This document shows, piece by piece, positions 54,235 through 63,871 of a stretch of DNA of 64,000 bases. Under the pieces are notes generated by a model. That model saw nothing but the letters and a program-made list of their open reading frames with translations. It searched no databases and was not told the origin of the DNA. The translations under genes and the position numbers were made by a program. Position 1 is the first letter of the stretch. The number at the start of each line of letters is the position of its first letter. The stretch is from DATFVA01 sp963743325 (lineage in GTDB: Bacteria > Bacteroidota > Ignavibacteria > Ignavibacteriales > Ignavibacteriaceae), in contig CAVUOZ010000013.1 of NCBI GenBank assembly GCA_963743325.1, positions 1-64,000 on the forward strand, given 5' to 3'.

Positions 54235-54891
54235 CTATGCGGCTTTTATTGATGCCGTGCTCGTCCAATAAACTTTTTTCTTGTAAGGTATCCCGCCGGC
54301 GAGAGCCAGGTAAATAATTGGTTCGGGATCCTGTGCTGCTATTTTTTTTGTCTGACTATCTAACTTTATATCCAGAGTGTATAAATTATCCGGTGAGGGA
54401 ACAGTTATGGCAACAGAAAGCGGGATAATAGAATTTTCAGCCTTTTCAAAGTATAAGTAAATGAAAAGTCTGGCCGGGAATTTAAGATTGGGTTCAGAAA
54501 GACATAGAAATGACAGATGCAGAGATTTATTTTGAATGGAGGCTGAGTAAAGTTTTAATGATAGTCCGTTCGGGGTTATTTTATTTGAGGTTGTTAAAGA
54601 ACCTTCCTTTACCAATCTTGCATTTAATTTAATTACCTTGTGATATGAATCCGTCCCTTCTAAAGAAGCTGCTGCCCAGATCTCTTTCAAGTCCCTGATA
54701 GAATTGACAGTTTTTGCCAGTTTTACCGTAATAGCAAAATTATTCCTCCCTGCTTTAGATGCTGCGGATTTACTTGCTTTATATTTTCTTGGACGGACAG
54801 AAACAAAACGTTTACCATTTCTTACTCTGAAAACAATATTATCCAGTCGGCCGGACACAACTCCCAAAACAGATTTTTTTACTTCCGCCAT
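54235..54891 (-). CDS. Hypothetical protein, DUF6266-like pattern
   Basis: 218 residues from the ATG at 54891. The start AEVKKSVLGVVSGRLDNIVF, then GKRFVSVRPRKYKASKSAASKAGRNNFA, matches the style of DUF6266 proteins of Bacteroidota (short G-x-x-SG-x-x-G-x-V-x-x start, xGK-x-x-x-R-x-RP, then regularly spaced small and basic residues), known mainly from phage-like or accessory loci. The rest is beta-rich, ending AGGIPYKKKVYWTSTASIKAA. No signal peptide. Just upstream is an 11-bp tandem repeat and a restriction-enzyme remnant, so the locus is accessory. Confidence 0.55.
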   Translation of the reverse strand: MAEVKKSVLGVVSGRLDNIVFRVRNGKRFVSVRPRKYKASKSAASKAGRNNFAITVKLAKTVNSIRDLKEIWAAASLEGTDSYHKVIKLNARLVKEGSLTTSNKITPNGLSLKLYSASIQNKSLHLSFLCLSEPNLKFPARLFIYLYFEKAENSIIPLSVAITVPSPDNLYTLDIKLDSQTKKIAAQDPEPIIYLALAGGIPYKKKVYWTSTASIKAA

Positions 54892-54945
54892 AATAATTCC
54901 CACTTTATTGATACGAAAGATAGATATAATCAGAAAGAAAGTAAA

Positions 54946-54988
54946 ACGCATTCAAGACGCATTCAAGACGCATTCAAAACGCATTCAG
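54946..54988. repeat. 11-bp tandem repeat, four units
   Basis: ACGCATTCAAG, ACGCATTCAAG, ACGCATTCAAA, ACGCATTCAG in a row, 55 bp upstream of the DUF6266-like start. Possibly an operator array or slippage product. Confidence 0.9.
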
Positions 54989-55099
54989 ATCGAAAGAATG
55001 ACGATAGAAAAGCGAAAGTAATCCCTTTCCCGTCTCCGGGTGGTCTATAAGGTTAAATCAAACTTAAAACGACTTTCATATATTATTTTCATTCTTTTA

Positions 55100-55240
55100 A
55101 ACTCAAAGCCGGCACCCCAGGAAAAAACCGCACTCCAGCGTCAGATAGATGCAACAGACAAACAGATAGACCGGCTTGTATATGAGCTGTACGGATTAAC
55201 GGAAGAAGAAGTCCGGATTGTGGAAGGTGAACGGGTATAG
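55100..55240 (+). pseudogene. Remnant of the C-terminal tail of a restriction-modification methylase (Eco57I/TaqI-like)
   Basis: The reading frame ends ALQRQIDATDKQIDRLVYELYGLTEEEVRIVEGE and stops. Known of the family: the end IDxLVYELYGLTEEEIxIVEG is typical of class IIG/TaqI-like methylase-specificity proteins. Nothing upstream in frame resembles the rest of such an enzyme (an unrelated short AT-rich reading frame back to 55040), so only about 45 codons of the tail remain, likely after deletion. Followed by a pentamer-rich tract. Confidence 0.65.
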
Positions 55241-56036
55241 GAAAAATTGCAAGATTGCATAATTTTATTACACCACTATTCCATAATTCCATTATTCCAT
55301 TACCCCATTATTCCACTATTCCTATACTTTCTGCTTCATTTTACAGGTTTACAAAAAAATATTATAAAGATATTGCTTATTATAAACAAATATTCTTTAT
55401 TTCAATTGTTGTTATTTCTCTACTGGTAATTCCGGGTTAATATTAACCATATATTTGGGGAAATATGATAGGACCCGAAAATATTACTGAGGGAAACTCT
55501 CTTCTTCTTACCAACTCGACTTATCCAGGTTATTACATTCCTGTATCCCATCCTCCATCCGTTTATTCAGAACGGCTCATTTTCATATTTCATTCTCATA
55601 AATTTATTACCGGTTCAGGGTAATTTTTAATAAATAATTTTAAAACAAAATAGAAAGGGCACAGTGATATGTATACAGTATAAAATTATCTGTGAAATCC
55701 AGACAATATCATAAGTATATCCAGTACTTCACCCAATGTCTCAGACAGGATAGAGTTTATGTACAACGACGACTCACATACTTTATCGTGTAATAATTGA
55801 TAATTATGATCATTTTTTTGATAGTCCCTTAAGTCCTTTAATATTTAATGTCACCGCCCAAACTCCGGTTACTCTTAAGTTAGGTTCACCACCTGATGGA
55901 TGAAACTGAAAAGATTACTTGGTTGGTGTCATCAATCCAACGGAACCAATACCCCTACCGCCGGAGTCACCGCCCAGAATAGTAGTTGACGCCCGGAAAA
56001 TGATATAATATATTGTTGGAAAAAGTCTGAATTAGG
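55241..56036. other. Long gene-poor stretch with CCATT-type low-complexity tract and possible gene debris
   Basis: 55265-55325 is a run of imperfect CCATTATT/CCACTATT units. From 55441 to 56036 no open gene is convincing. On the minus strand a short open segment ending near 55819 (encoding HPSGGEPNLRVTGVWAVTLN, then KGLKGLSKK and stop) and another just upstream of it (LGGDSGGRGIGSVGLMTPTK) look like fragments of one decayed gene, but I recognise no family. Confidence 0.4.
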
Positions 56037-59000
56037 ATGATACTTAAAAAATTCACTTATTTATTGCTCTTGACAGGCCTTGTGTGCTATGGCCAGAATA
56101 ATAACTTCCGGTTTGAACATCTTACTACTCAATTACAAACTGTCGAAGACGGCCTATCTGCAAATACAGTTATATGTCTTTACCAGGACAGCAGGGGGTT
56201 TCTCTGGATCGGAACTTACAATGGATTAGACAGATATGACGGTTATAATATTAAAGTCTATAAAAATATTGAAGGGGATGAGACCAGTCTAAGTGACAAT
56301 CAGATAAGATCAATGTGCGAGGATAATGATGGAAACCTGTGGATTGGGACATGGAACGGAGGGCTTAATAAATTTGTCCGCGATAAAGAAATTTTCAAAA
56401 GATATCTGCATAAATCCGAATGATCCGCAGAGTATCAGCAATAATAATATAAGTGCTATTTGCCGGGGCCAACCGGGTTATCTCTGGATCGGAACTGCCG
56501 GGGGGGGATTGGATTTGATCGATGTAAAGAATGAAAAGTATTACGCATTATAAACATAATCCCGGTGATCCGTCCAGTTTGAGTGATAATATTACTTTTT
56601 CATTACTTGTTGATAAAAACGGAACATTATGGATAGGTACACAAAAAGGGGGGCTGAATAAATTTGACAGGGTCAATAAAAAATTCACCTCATATAAACA
56701 CAATTCCGATGACCCGGGAAGTATAAGCAGTAATTATATAACCTCAATGTATGAAGATGATTCAGGATATTTGTGGCTGGGTACTGCAGGCGGCGGACTG
56801 GAAAAGTTCGACAGGGGAAAAAATAAATTTACCCACTATATGCATGACCCGGATGATGAGGCCAGCTTAAGCAGTAATGATATCTGGTCAATCTACGGGG
56901 ATTCTGAAAACAAATTATGGATCGGTACCGTTAACGACGGGCTTTGTCTTTTCGACAGAAATAAAAACCGGTTTATTCAGATCAGAAAGAGTTATGATCC
57001 CGAAGGATTAAATGATACGGGCATATTTTCAATTCTCGAGGATAGATCGGGAATACTCTGGTTCGGAACGTGGAGCGGCGGTCTAAACAAGTATGATAAG
57101 GCAAAAGAAAAATTTAAAACTTATGCCCATAATCCGAATGACAAAAACAGTCTCGGAAGCAATGAGGTCTATTCCATTTATGTGGATAAGTTTAATGAGC
57201 TCTGGATTGGAACTGCCGGCGGCGGTATGGACAGATTTGATAAGAGCAGAAAAAAGGTCTCTCATTACACTTTTGATCCGAACGATCCCAGCAGTATCGG
57301 TAACAACAGCGTAAATTCGATTTGTGAGGATAAGGACGGCTACATCTGGATAGGAACCTACGGCGGCGGAATAAACAGGTACGACAGAAAAACTAATAAG
57401 TTTACCCGTTACAATAATGATCCCGATAATAAGAACAGTATTAGCAGCAACAATATCGGTATGATTCATTTCGACTCACGGGGGAATTTGTGGATCGGAA
57501 TTGAGGGACAGGGAATGGATAAGTTTATTATGAATGAAAATAAATTTGTCCATTATAAAAATAATATTAACGATAAAAACAGCATAAGTGAGTATCTTGT
57601 TTATTCAATTTATGAAGACCGGAAAGGTAATATCTGGATCGGCACCAACGGCGGCGGGTTATTAAAGTACGACAGCAGCATTGACGGTTTTATCTGCTAC
57701 AAACATGATGCTGAAAATCTAAAAACAAGTTTAAGTAATGATGTGGTTTCAGTCATTCTGGAAGATAAAAAGGGAAATGTCTGGGCAGGTACCAGCCTGG
57801 GGATCAACAAGTTCAGACCCGATAAAATGGAATTCAGACACTATACTGAAAAGGATGGTCTGATAAATGATATGGTCACCGGGATCCTGGAAGATGACAA
57901 TGGATATTTGTGGATCAGTACCGGGAAAGGGATATCCAGGTTCGAACATGATAATGAGCAATTTACAAATTACGATGCTACCAGCGGACTTCAGGGAACT
58001 GAATTCAATCCATGGGCCTATTTTAAGGGTGTCGACGGCAAAATGTATTTTGGAGGAACAAACGGTTTAACTGTTTTTGACGCCAAGGACATTAAAGACA
58101 ACACTCACATTCCTGAAATTGTTATAACAGATATTAATATTCTTCACAAACCGGTCTCAATAGGGTATGATAGTATCTTCGGCAGAAAAATACTCGAAAA
58201 ATCAATTACAGAGACAGAACTGCTTGAATTAAATTATGATGAAAATGTTATTTTATTTGAGATTTCGGCACTTGATTACAAGAACCCGCAAAAGAATATG
58301 TATGCTTATTTTCTGGAGGGATTTGATAAAACCTGGACATATAAAGATGCTTCGCAGAGATACATTACATACACTAATTTAAACCCCGGCAGATACACGT
58401 TGAAAGTAAAGGGTTCCAACAGTGATGGAATATGGAATAAGAAAGGTATTTCACTTTCTATAATAATCGGTCGCCCATGGTGGCGGACATGGTGGGCGTA
58501 TTCCTTATATATAATAATCTTTGTTTTCACTTTTACCGGTTCAACAAGAGTGTATCTGAATCGTAAGGTACTTAGAAATCAGCTTGAACTGGAACACGAG
58601 CACTCAAAAAAATTAGCGGAGGTGGAAGAAATTAAATCAAATTTCTTTACAAATATTTCTCACGAGTTCAGAACCCCTTTAACACTTATTATGGGACCCA
58701 GCAACAATATAATTCACCGATCAATTGATGAGGAGGCAAAGAACCAGGCGAAGATAATAAAAAGAAATGCAGACAGACTGCTAAGATTAATTAACCAGCT
58801 TCTGGATCTCTCAAAACTGGATGAAAAGCAACTGAAACTTCATGCAACTGAATCTAATATAGTTTCATTTATAAAGGGTACTGTAATGTCGTTCGAAGCT
58901 TTTGCAGAAAGAAAAGACTTAAATCTTAAAATAATCACCTCGAAGGACGACATATCTCTCTTTTTTGACCGGGATAAAATGGAAAATATAATTACTAATC

Positions 59001-60223
59001 TCCTTTCTAATGCAATCAAGTTTACTCCCGGAGGTGGAACTATCACAGTAAAAATAAATGAAAAGGATGATGACCGGGTGGAAATTAAAATAAGCGACAC
59101 GGGGATAGGTATCCCTGAAAAAGAACTTCCAAAATTGTTTGACAGGTTTTACCAGGTGGATAATTCCCAGACACGCGAGTATGAAGGAAGCGGGCTTGGG
59201 CTTTCATTAACCAAAGAACTGGTTGAGCTTCATCACGGAACCATAAATGTAGAAAGCAATGTACGTAATCCTGAAACAGGTAAACCCGGATGGACTGAGA
59301 TTACAATTGAGCTTCCAAAAGGCAGATATCATTTAAATGAAGATGAAGTTTTTAGCATTCCTGAAATTACTGAAAAACATAAACTGCCGGAGATAGAGGA
59401 AAGGTACTCCCCCGGCAAGTCCCAGGAAGAAAAAGAAACAGGGGATATAAAAGATGATAAAACAATTATACTTGTTGTGGAAGATAATAAAGAAGTACGG
59501 GAATATATCCGGGAATTTTTAAGTGAAGAATATTGCGTTGAAGAAGCGATAAACGGCGAACAGGGGGTCAGAAAAGCAGAGAATCTAATTCCTGACCTTA
59601 TTGTCAGCGACATAATGATGCCAAAAATGGATGGAAACCAGCTGACAAGAACGTTAAAGAATGAGGAGAAGACAAGCCATATACCCATAATTCTTCTTAC
59701 AGCTAAATCCGAACATGAAAGCAGAATAGCAGGACTGGAAAGCGGAGCTGATGATTACCTCGTAAAGCCTTTTGACACAGAAGAATTAAAAATCAGGATT
59801 AAAAACCTGATCGAGAACAGGAGAAAATTGCAGGAGAAATTCAGAAAGGGTGAAATAACGACTCACAGAACTGATAAACATTTAGGCACACTTGATAAAA
59901 ATTTTATAAATAAAATAAATACAGCCGTGGAGAAACATCTTTCTGAAGAAGCATTCAGTATAGAGGATTTGGGGAGAGAAATAAATATGAGCCGTTCGCA
60001 GGTTCACAGGAAACTAACTGCATTAACCGGGAAATCTCCCAGTTTATATATGAGATCGATGAGGTTAACAAGAGCTAAACAAATGATTTTAGACCAAGAA
60101 AACAGTATATCCGAAATAGCTTATTCTGTGGGTTTCTCGAGTCCTGCATACTTTACCCGATGCTTTAAAGAAGAATTTGGATTCCCTCCAAGTGAAATAT
60201 ATAATAAACAGTTTAAAGTTTGA
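56037..60223 (+). pseudogene. Hybrid two-component system protein (HTCS), broken by two single-base insertions
   Basis: About 1395 codons if repaired. Signal peptide MILKKFTYLLLLTGLVCYGQ, then some twelve Reg_prop blades (FLWIGTYNGLDRYDGYN, NLWIGTWNGGLNKF, repeated to ~58080), a Y_Y_Y domain (NPQKNMYAYFLEGFDKTW), one membrane helix (WAYSLYIIIFVFTFTGS), HisKA with NISHEFRTPLTLIMGP (His codon 58661), HATPase (NLLSNAIKFTPGGG, GSGLGLSLTKEL), receiver with Asp at 59609 (IVSDIMMPKMDG) and an AraC-type HTH (ISEIAYSVGFSSPAYFTRCFKEEFG). The frame is lost by an extra A near 56412-56414 and an extra T near 56541. Such proteins usually sense glycans in the periplasm. All kinase residues are intact. Confidence 0.85.
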
Positions 60224-60459
60224 TCTTTCCTGGTTGATTCCGCCAAATAGTCCCATCCAAAATTTTTTCTTAGCCTTGAAAATTCTCCCAAAAATGAAGC
60301 CTGCGACAATGTTTATAAAAGATGCAACATTACCGCAATCATTATAGCTGAAAGTTCAATTCTTAACGACATAATTGATATGCCACCCCCTTTCCAATTT
60401 AGTTTATTTGTGATGTCTTTTTTAATAAAACATCAACAATAAAAATGAAAGGATTTGTC

Positions 60460-60870
60460 ATGAAAAGGTTTTATTTAACGTCGTTTTTTTTATTTGTGGT
60501 TTTTACAATCGTATCCTTTGCTCAAAACCCGGTTGAAGTAACTGATAATCCAAAAATGATGCAGATTGAACAAAACTACTTAAAGGGGCTAAACTCAGAT
60601 GTTCCCGGCTTGCAGGTTAGTTGTGCCTACTTTTTAGGGGAATTGAAATCTAAAAAAGCTGTGCCTGTTTTAATTGAAATGTTTAAGAATGAAAAAAATC
60701 CGGGCGCAAAATTAGTAGCTGCGTGGTCACTTTCAAAAATAGGTGATACGCGCGGACTTGAGATGATTAAGAATGAAGGTGATAACTCAAATTGCGATTA
60801 TTCCAAATGTCTTTGCGTATATCTATATATGGATTATTGCCTGGACAATTATGGAAGGAAGGAAAAATAG
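60460..60870 (+). CDS. Exported HEAT-repeat protein
   Basis: 136 residues from the ATG at 60460, supported by AAAGGA eight bases upstream. Signal peptide MKRFYLTSFFLFVVFTIVSFAQ. Two HEAT-like repeats: GLQVSCAYFLGELKSKKAVPVLIEMF and GAKLVAAWSLSKIGDTRGLEMI. A Cys-rich end (NCDYSKCLCVYLYMDYCLD) could form disulfides. Such small periplasmic HEAT proteins are common in this group and of unknown role. It lies between the HTCS gene and the BNR-like gene. Confidence 0.65.
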   Translation: MKRFYLTSFFLFVVFTIVSFAQNPVEVTDNPKMMQIEQNYLKGLNSDVPGLQVSCAYFLGELKSKKAVPVLIEMFKNEKNPGAKLVAAWSLSKIGDTRGLEMIKNEGDNSNCDYSKCLCVYLYMDYCLDNYGRKEK

Positions 60871-60949
60871 TTGCCTAAAACTCATCGAAATTAAGCAAAT
60901 GAATTTTCTGCAGATAGTTGATTAACCTGAAGAAATCAGGAGGTGTAAA

Positions 60950-61516
60950 ATGAAGTTTATTTATTTAATTATCCTGTTGTTGAGTTTCTTTTTAACGCTG
61001 CAAAATCAACAGAAAAGTGGTTACTGGAAAAATGCACCCTTGAACGGTACCCACATTTATACAATATATTTCACAAGTGAAACCGGTTACGCAGTTTCAT
61101 ATTTTGATAATCTATTTATTTCGACAGATTATGGTGAGACGTGGCACCGGGAAAACATTTCAGAAATGTCAAAAATTAAAGCCGGCGAATTTGCGTGGTC
61201 AGCAGAAATATATTGTTCGGCAATGAAAACTACTGACGGGGGAAATAACTGGATTCCTTACACTTCGGAAATGCAGGAACATTTCTGTCGTGTTTATTTG
61301 AATGATCCCAATTCCGGTTATCAGGCTGCAGAAGAGTTTCTTAATACTGTCACTAAAAAGATTTTCAGCAGTATTGAAAAAGAGGAAATAGAAATTTTGA
61401 AAAATCATCCGCAGCAATGCACAGAATATTACAGTAATAAAGATGAAGGCTGGGCCCTGGGGTGGTGTTTAAAAGATTTTACGCCAGCCGCGGGGGGCGG
61501 GGCGGGAATTAAATAA
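60950..61516 (+). CDS. Small exported BNR/YCF48-like protein
   Basis: 188 residues with a signal peptide (MKFIYLIILLLSFFLTLQNQ) and AGGAGGTG upstream, a very strong start. Blade-like segments GTHIYTIYFTSETGYAVSYFDNLFISTDYGETW and MKTTDGGNNWIPY follow the Asp-box pattern (S/T-x-D-x-G-x-T/N-W). Only about two blades are present, too few for a complete propeller, so it may be truncated; the Gly-rich end (AAGGGAGIK) looks like a random run-out. Function unknown. Confidence 0.6.
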   Translation: MKFIYLIILLLSFFLTLQNQQKSGYWKNAPLNGTHIYTIYFTSETGYAVSYFDNLFISTDYGETWHRENISEMSKIKAGEFAWSAEIYCSAMKTTDGGNNWIPYTSEMQEHFCRVYLNDPNSGYQAAEEFLNTVTKKIFSSIEKEEIEILKNHPQQCTEYYSNKDEGWALGWCLKDFTPAAGGGAGIK

Positions 61517-61570
61517 TGATTGAGTGATTGTTTGACTGACTGATTGGTAAAAATAACATCTCCACATTTC

Positions 61571-61605
61571 TACGAAGAGATGAGCCTCCGTCTCATCTCT
61601 TCGTA
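61571..61605. repeat. Perfect 14-bp hairpin
   Basis: TACGAAGAGATGAG-CCTCCGT-CTCATCTCTTCGTA, followed by a short T run after TGCAA. It could terminate the BNR-like gene, 55 bp upstream, or be one half of a twin-hairpin repeat like those at 33.6 and 34.5 kb. Confidence 0.8.
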
Positions 61606-61808
61606 TGCAATTTTTAATATTTCATTTTTCCTTCCCTGCTTATACCCTGCCGCTCCATTTTTCCAGAATTCCTGCTCCAGGACTTGAGTCCCATGTTACA
61701 TGCTCCCCACGGCATCCACTTCACTCCATAAAGCGTGAAAACTGTGAAATAAATTATTATTATTTCCTTATTTTTAGATTAATAAAACCTTAAAATTATG
61801 GTGAGTAA

Positions 61809-63267
61809 GTGAAAACTCTTTTTCTTGTTCTGATATTTCTTTTTACTTCATCTGTACCGGCACAAAATCAGTTTCAGGAATTTATCGATCACGTTAATTC
61901 ACTGCCCGATTCTGCATCTAAAGCTGCAGCTATTGACAGCTTTATGACTTATGCTGAAACAGCCGGGATACCATTTATTGAAGATTCTACCGCAAATTTT
62001 ATCTATATAGGAAATTCCAATACAGTTTCAGTTCCCGGAGATTTTAATGAATGGAACACAACTGCCGGGCCGATGACAAAGCTGAGTCAGACAAATTTCT
62101 GGTACAGATCAGAATCATTTGAGATGGATGCACGGCTAGATTATAAATTCTTACTTAATGGAAGTAACTGGATACTGGACCCGGAAAACCCGAATACCTG
62201 CCAGGGAGGTTACGGACTCAATTCTGAACTGGCAATGCCTCTTTATATTCAGCCATGGGAGATTAAGTCGTACCCCGCTGTTCCTCACGGCACAGTATTA
62301 AATAAAGTAATTTACAGCACAAACGTAGGTTCAAATTATCAGTACTACATTTATTTACCACCCGGTTATGATTCTTTAACTTCCCACACTTACCCTGCTG
62401 TTTACTTCCAGGATGGAACGGAATACATCACTCTCGGTAAAGCGGTAAATGTAATTGATAATCTTATCGACAGCCTGAAAATAGAACCCGTAATTGGTGT
62501 ATTTGTTACACCGAATAACCGCAATGAAGAATATGCCGGATCCCTTCGAAACCAGTATAGACTATTCTTTGTAAATGAACTTGTTCCCTATATTGACTCT
62601 CACTATAAAACAAGAGTCTGATCCAAAGGAAAGATTAGTTCTTGGTGATTCTTTCGGAGGAAATATTTCCGCACTGATCAGCTATGATCATCCGGAAGTT
62701 TTCGGATTATGCGGACTGCACTCTGCAGCTTTCTGGCCGAATAATTATGAAGCTTACAATTTAATTATAAATGGACCGGTTAAAGATATAAAATGGAACT
62801 CCGTCTGGGGCACTTATGAAAGTCTCTACACTAATCTGAGATTGTTCAGAGATTTCCTTATTTCATCTTCATACGAGATTGAATGGCTTGAAAGACCGGA
62901 GGGGCACAGCTGGGGATTATGGCGTGCTTCAATAGATAGAATACTGGAATACTTCTACCCATATAATTCTAATGGTATAAATCCTGAGACAGATCCTGCC
63001 GGTCATGATTTTGTACTTTATGATAACTATCCAAATCCGTTTAACCCGGCAACGACTATTAACTACCAGCTGCCCCAGACCGGATTTGTGACTCTGAAGG
63101 TTTATGATATACTCGGTAAGGAGGTGGCCACTTTGGTAAACGAGCAGAAAAACCAGGGCAGATATTCGGTTTATTTCGATGCATCCCATCTGGCAAGCGG
63201 AGTATACATATATCAGATTCGTGTAAACGATTATGTAGGCTCTAAGAAGATGCTGTTACTGAAATAG
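61809..63267 (+). pseudogene. T9SS-exported esterase (enterochelin-esterase-like), one frameshift
   Basis: About 485 codons after repair. GTG start with signal peptide KTLFLVLIFLFTSSVPAQ. Residues ~50-150 are an E-set/CBM48-like domain (VSVPGDFNEWNTTAGPMTKL). The esterase follows (YYIYLPPGYDSL, YPAVYFQDGTEYI), with nucleophile LGDSFGGN (GxSxG) after the break and an end-of-domain His in RPEGHSWGLWR. The last ~80 residues are the sorting tail (NYPNPFNPATTINYQL, YDILGKEVATLV, KKMLLLK). Frame is lost at 62617-62621 by one extra base, so the stop comes just before the catalytic Ser. Catalytic residues are otherwise intact. Confidence 0.82.
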
Positions 63268-63342
63268 TTGTAGATCCTCTACGAGGATCTGTTAACCTTG
63301 GTTTTATTTATTTCAACAATAGTTGAACATCTACGATGTTCG
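63268..63342. repeat. 75-bp direct repeat, copy A
   Basis: TTGTAGATCCTCTACGAGGA... through ...GATGTTCG, starting at the stop of the esterase gene. It holds palindromes ATCCTC-TAC-GAGGAT and GAACATC-TAC-GATGTTC. Copy B at 63654 differs at one base. Confidence 0.95.
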
Positions 63343-63390
63343 TTCTTAAATTCAATTTAGTCCTTCCGGTCAGGAGTAATAAGGTATTTG

Positions 63391-63480
63391 TATGCATAAC
63401 CTCGTAGAGGTTAAACTATTGTAACAAAAACGAATCCCCAAAAGACAGTTAATCCTCGTAGAGGATTCACAAAAACTTAT
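63391..63480. repeat. GCATAACCTC repeat unit, copy 1
   Basis: Begins GCATAACCTCGTAGAGGTT and continues ACTATTGTAACAAA, GAATCCCC, GACAG, AATCCTCGTAGAGGATTCAC. Similar order is repeated at 63508-63640. Palindromes AACCTC-GTA-GAGGTT and AATCCTC-GTA-GAGGATT. Confidence 0.85.
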
Positions 63481-63507
63481 ATCCTATAAAAAGGAAATTG
63501 ATTATCA

Positions 63508-63640
63508 TATGCATAACCTCGGAGAGGTTGTACTATTGTAACAAATGCAAATCCCCGGGACAGCCAATCCTCGTAGAGCCTCCTTGCCAATATTCGTTTG
63601 GTAAACCGGCAAGGCAGCGATTCACAAAAAAGATTATGTT
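63508..63640. repeat. GCATAACCTC repeat unit, copy 2, with nested insertion
   Basis: Same order as copy 1 with AACCTC-GGA-GAGGTT, but the last palindrome AATCCTCGTAGAG|GATTCAC is split by 40 bp at 63579-63618. Confidence 0.85.
63579..63618. mobile_element. 40-bp hairpin-forming insertion inside a repeat
   Basis: CCTCCTTGCCAATATTCGTT followed by TGGTAAACCGGCAAGGCAGC. CCTTGCC and GGCAAGG can pair as a stem. Its absence from copy 1 gives both edges by comparison. It looks like a very small non-autonomous palindromic element; no transposase gene is in the window. Confidence 0.55.
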
Positions 63641-63653
63641 TAATTAATTCAGG

Positions 63654-63728
63654 TTGTAGATCCTCTACGAGGATCCGTTAACCTTGGTTTTATTTATTTC
63701 AACAATAGTTGAACATCTACGATGTTCG
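63654..63728. repeat. 75-bp direct repeat, copy B
   Basis: Identical to copy A except GGATCC for GGATCT in the first palindrome. Confidence 0.95.
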
Positions 63729-63778
63729 GCCGAAAAATCAATTCAGATTAAGATCAGCTGTAGAATGATTGAATTGAC

Positions 63779-63844
63779 CAATACATATACCAGATACGTG
63801 TAAACGATTATGTCAGTTCTAAGAAGATGATGCTACTGAAGTGA
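63779..63844 (+). pseudogene. Fossil C-terminus of a second T9SS sorting domain
   Basis: 22 codons reading QYIYQIRVNDYVSSKKMMLLK then TGA, matching YIYQIRVNDYVGSKKMLLLK at the end of the esterase gene. No open frame continues upstream; the sequence before it is repeat B. A decayed or partly duplicated copy of the gene end. Confidence 0.8.
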
Positions 63845-63849
63845 TTTAA

Positions 63850-63871
63850 GGGAGCTTTGGCTTCCTTTTTT
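63850..63871 (+). terminator. Rho-independent terminator of the lost T9SS gene
   Basis: GGGAGC-TTTG-GCTTCC (one G-T pair) followed by TTTTTT, 5 bp after the fossil stop codon. Confidence 0.7.

Noticed and set aside
55247..55440. Overlapping short frames rich in Ile/His/Tyr
   Set aside because: They are translations of the CCATT-type repeat tract.
63268..63728. Repeated units with regular palindromes considered as a CRISPR array
   Set aside because: Only two copies of each unit, long and unequal spacing, no unique spacers of constant size and no cas genes.
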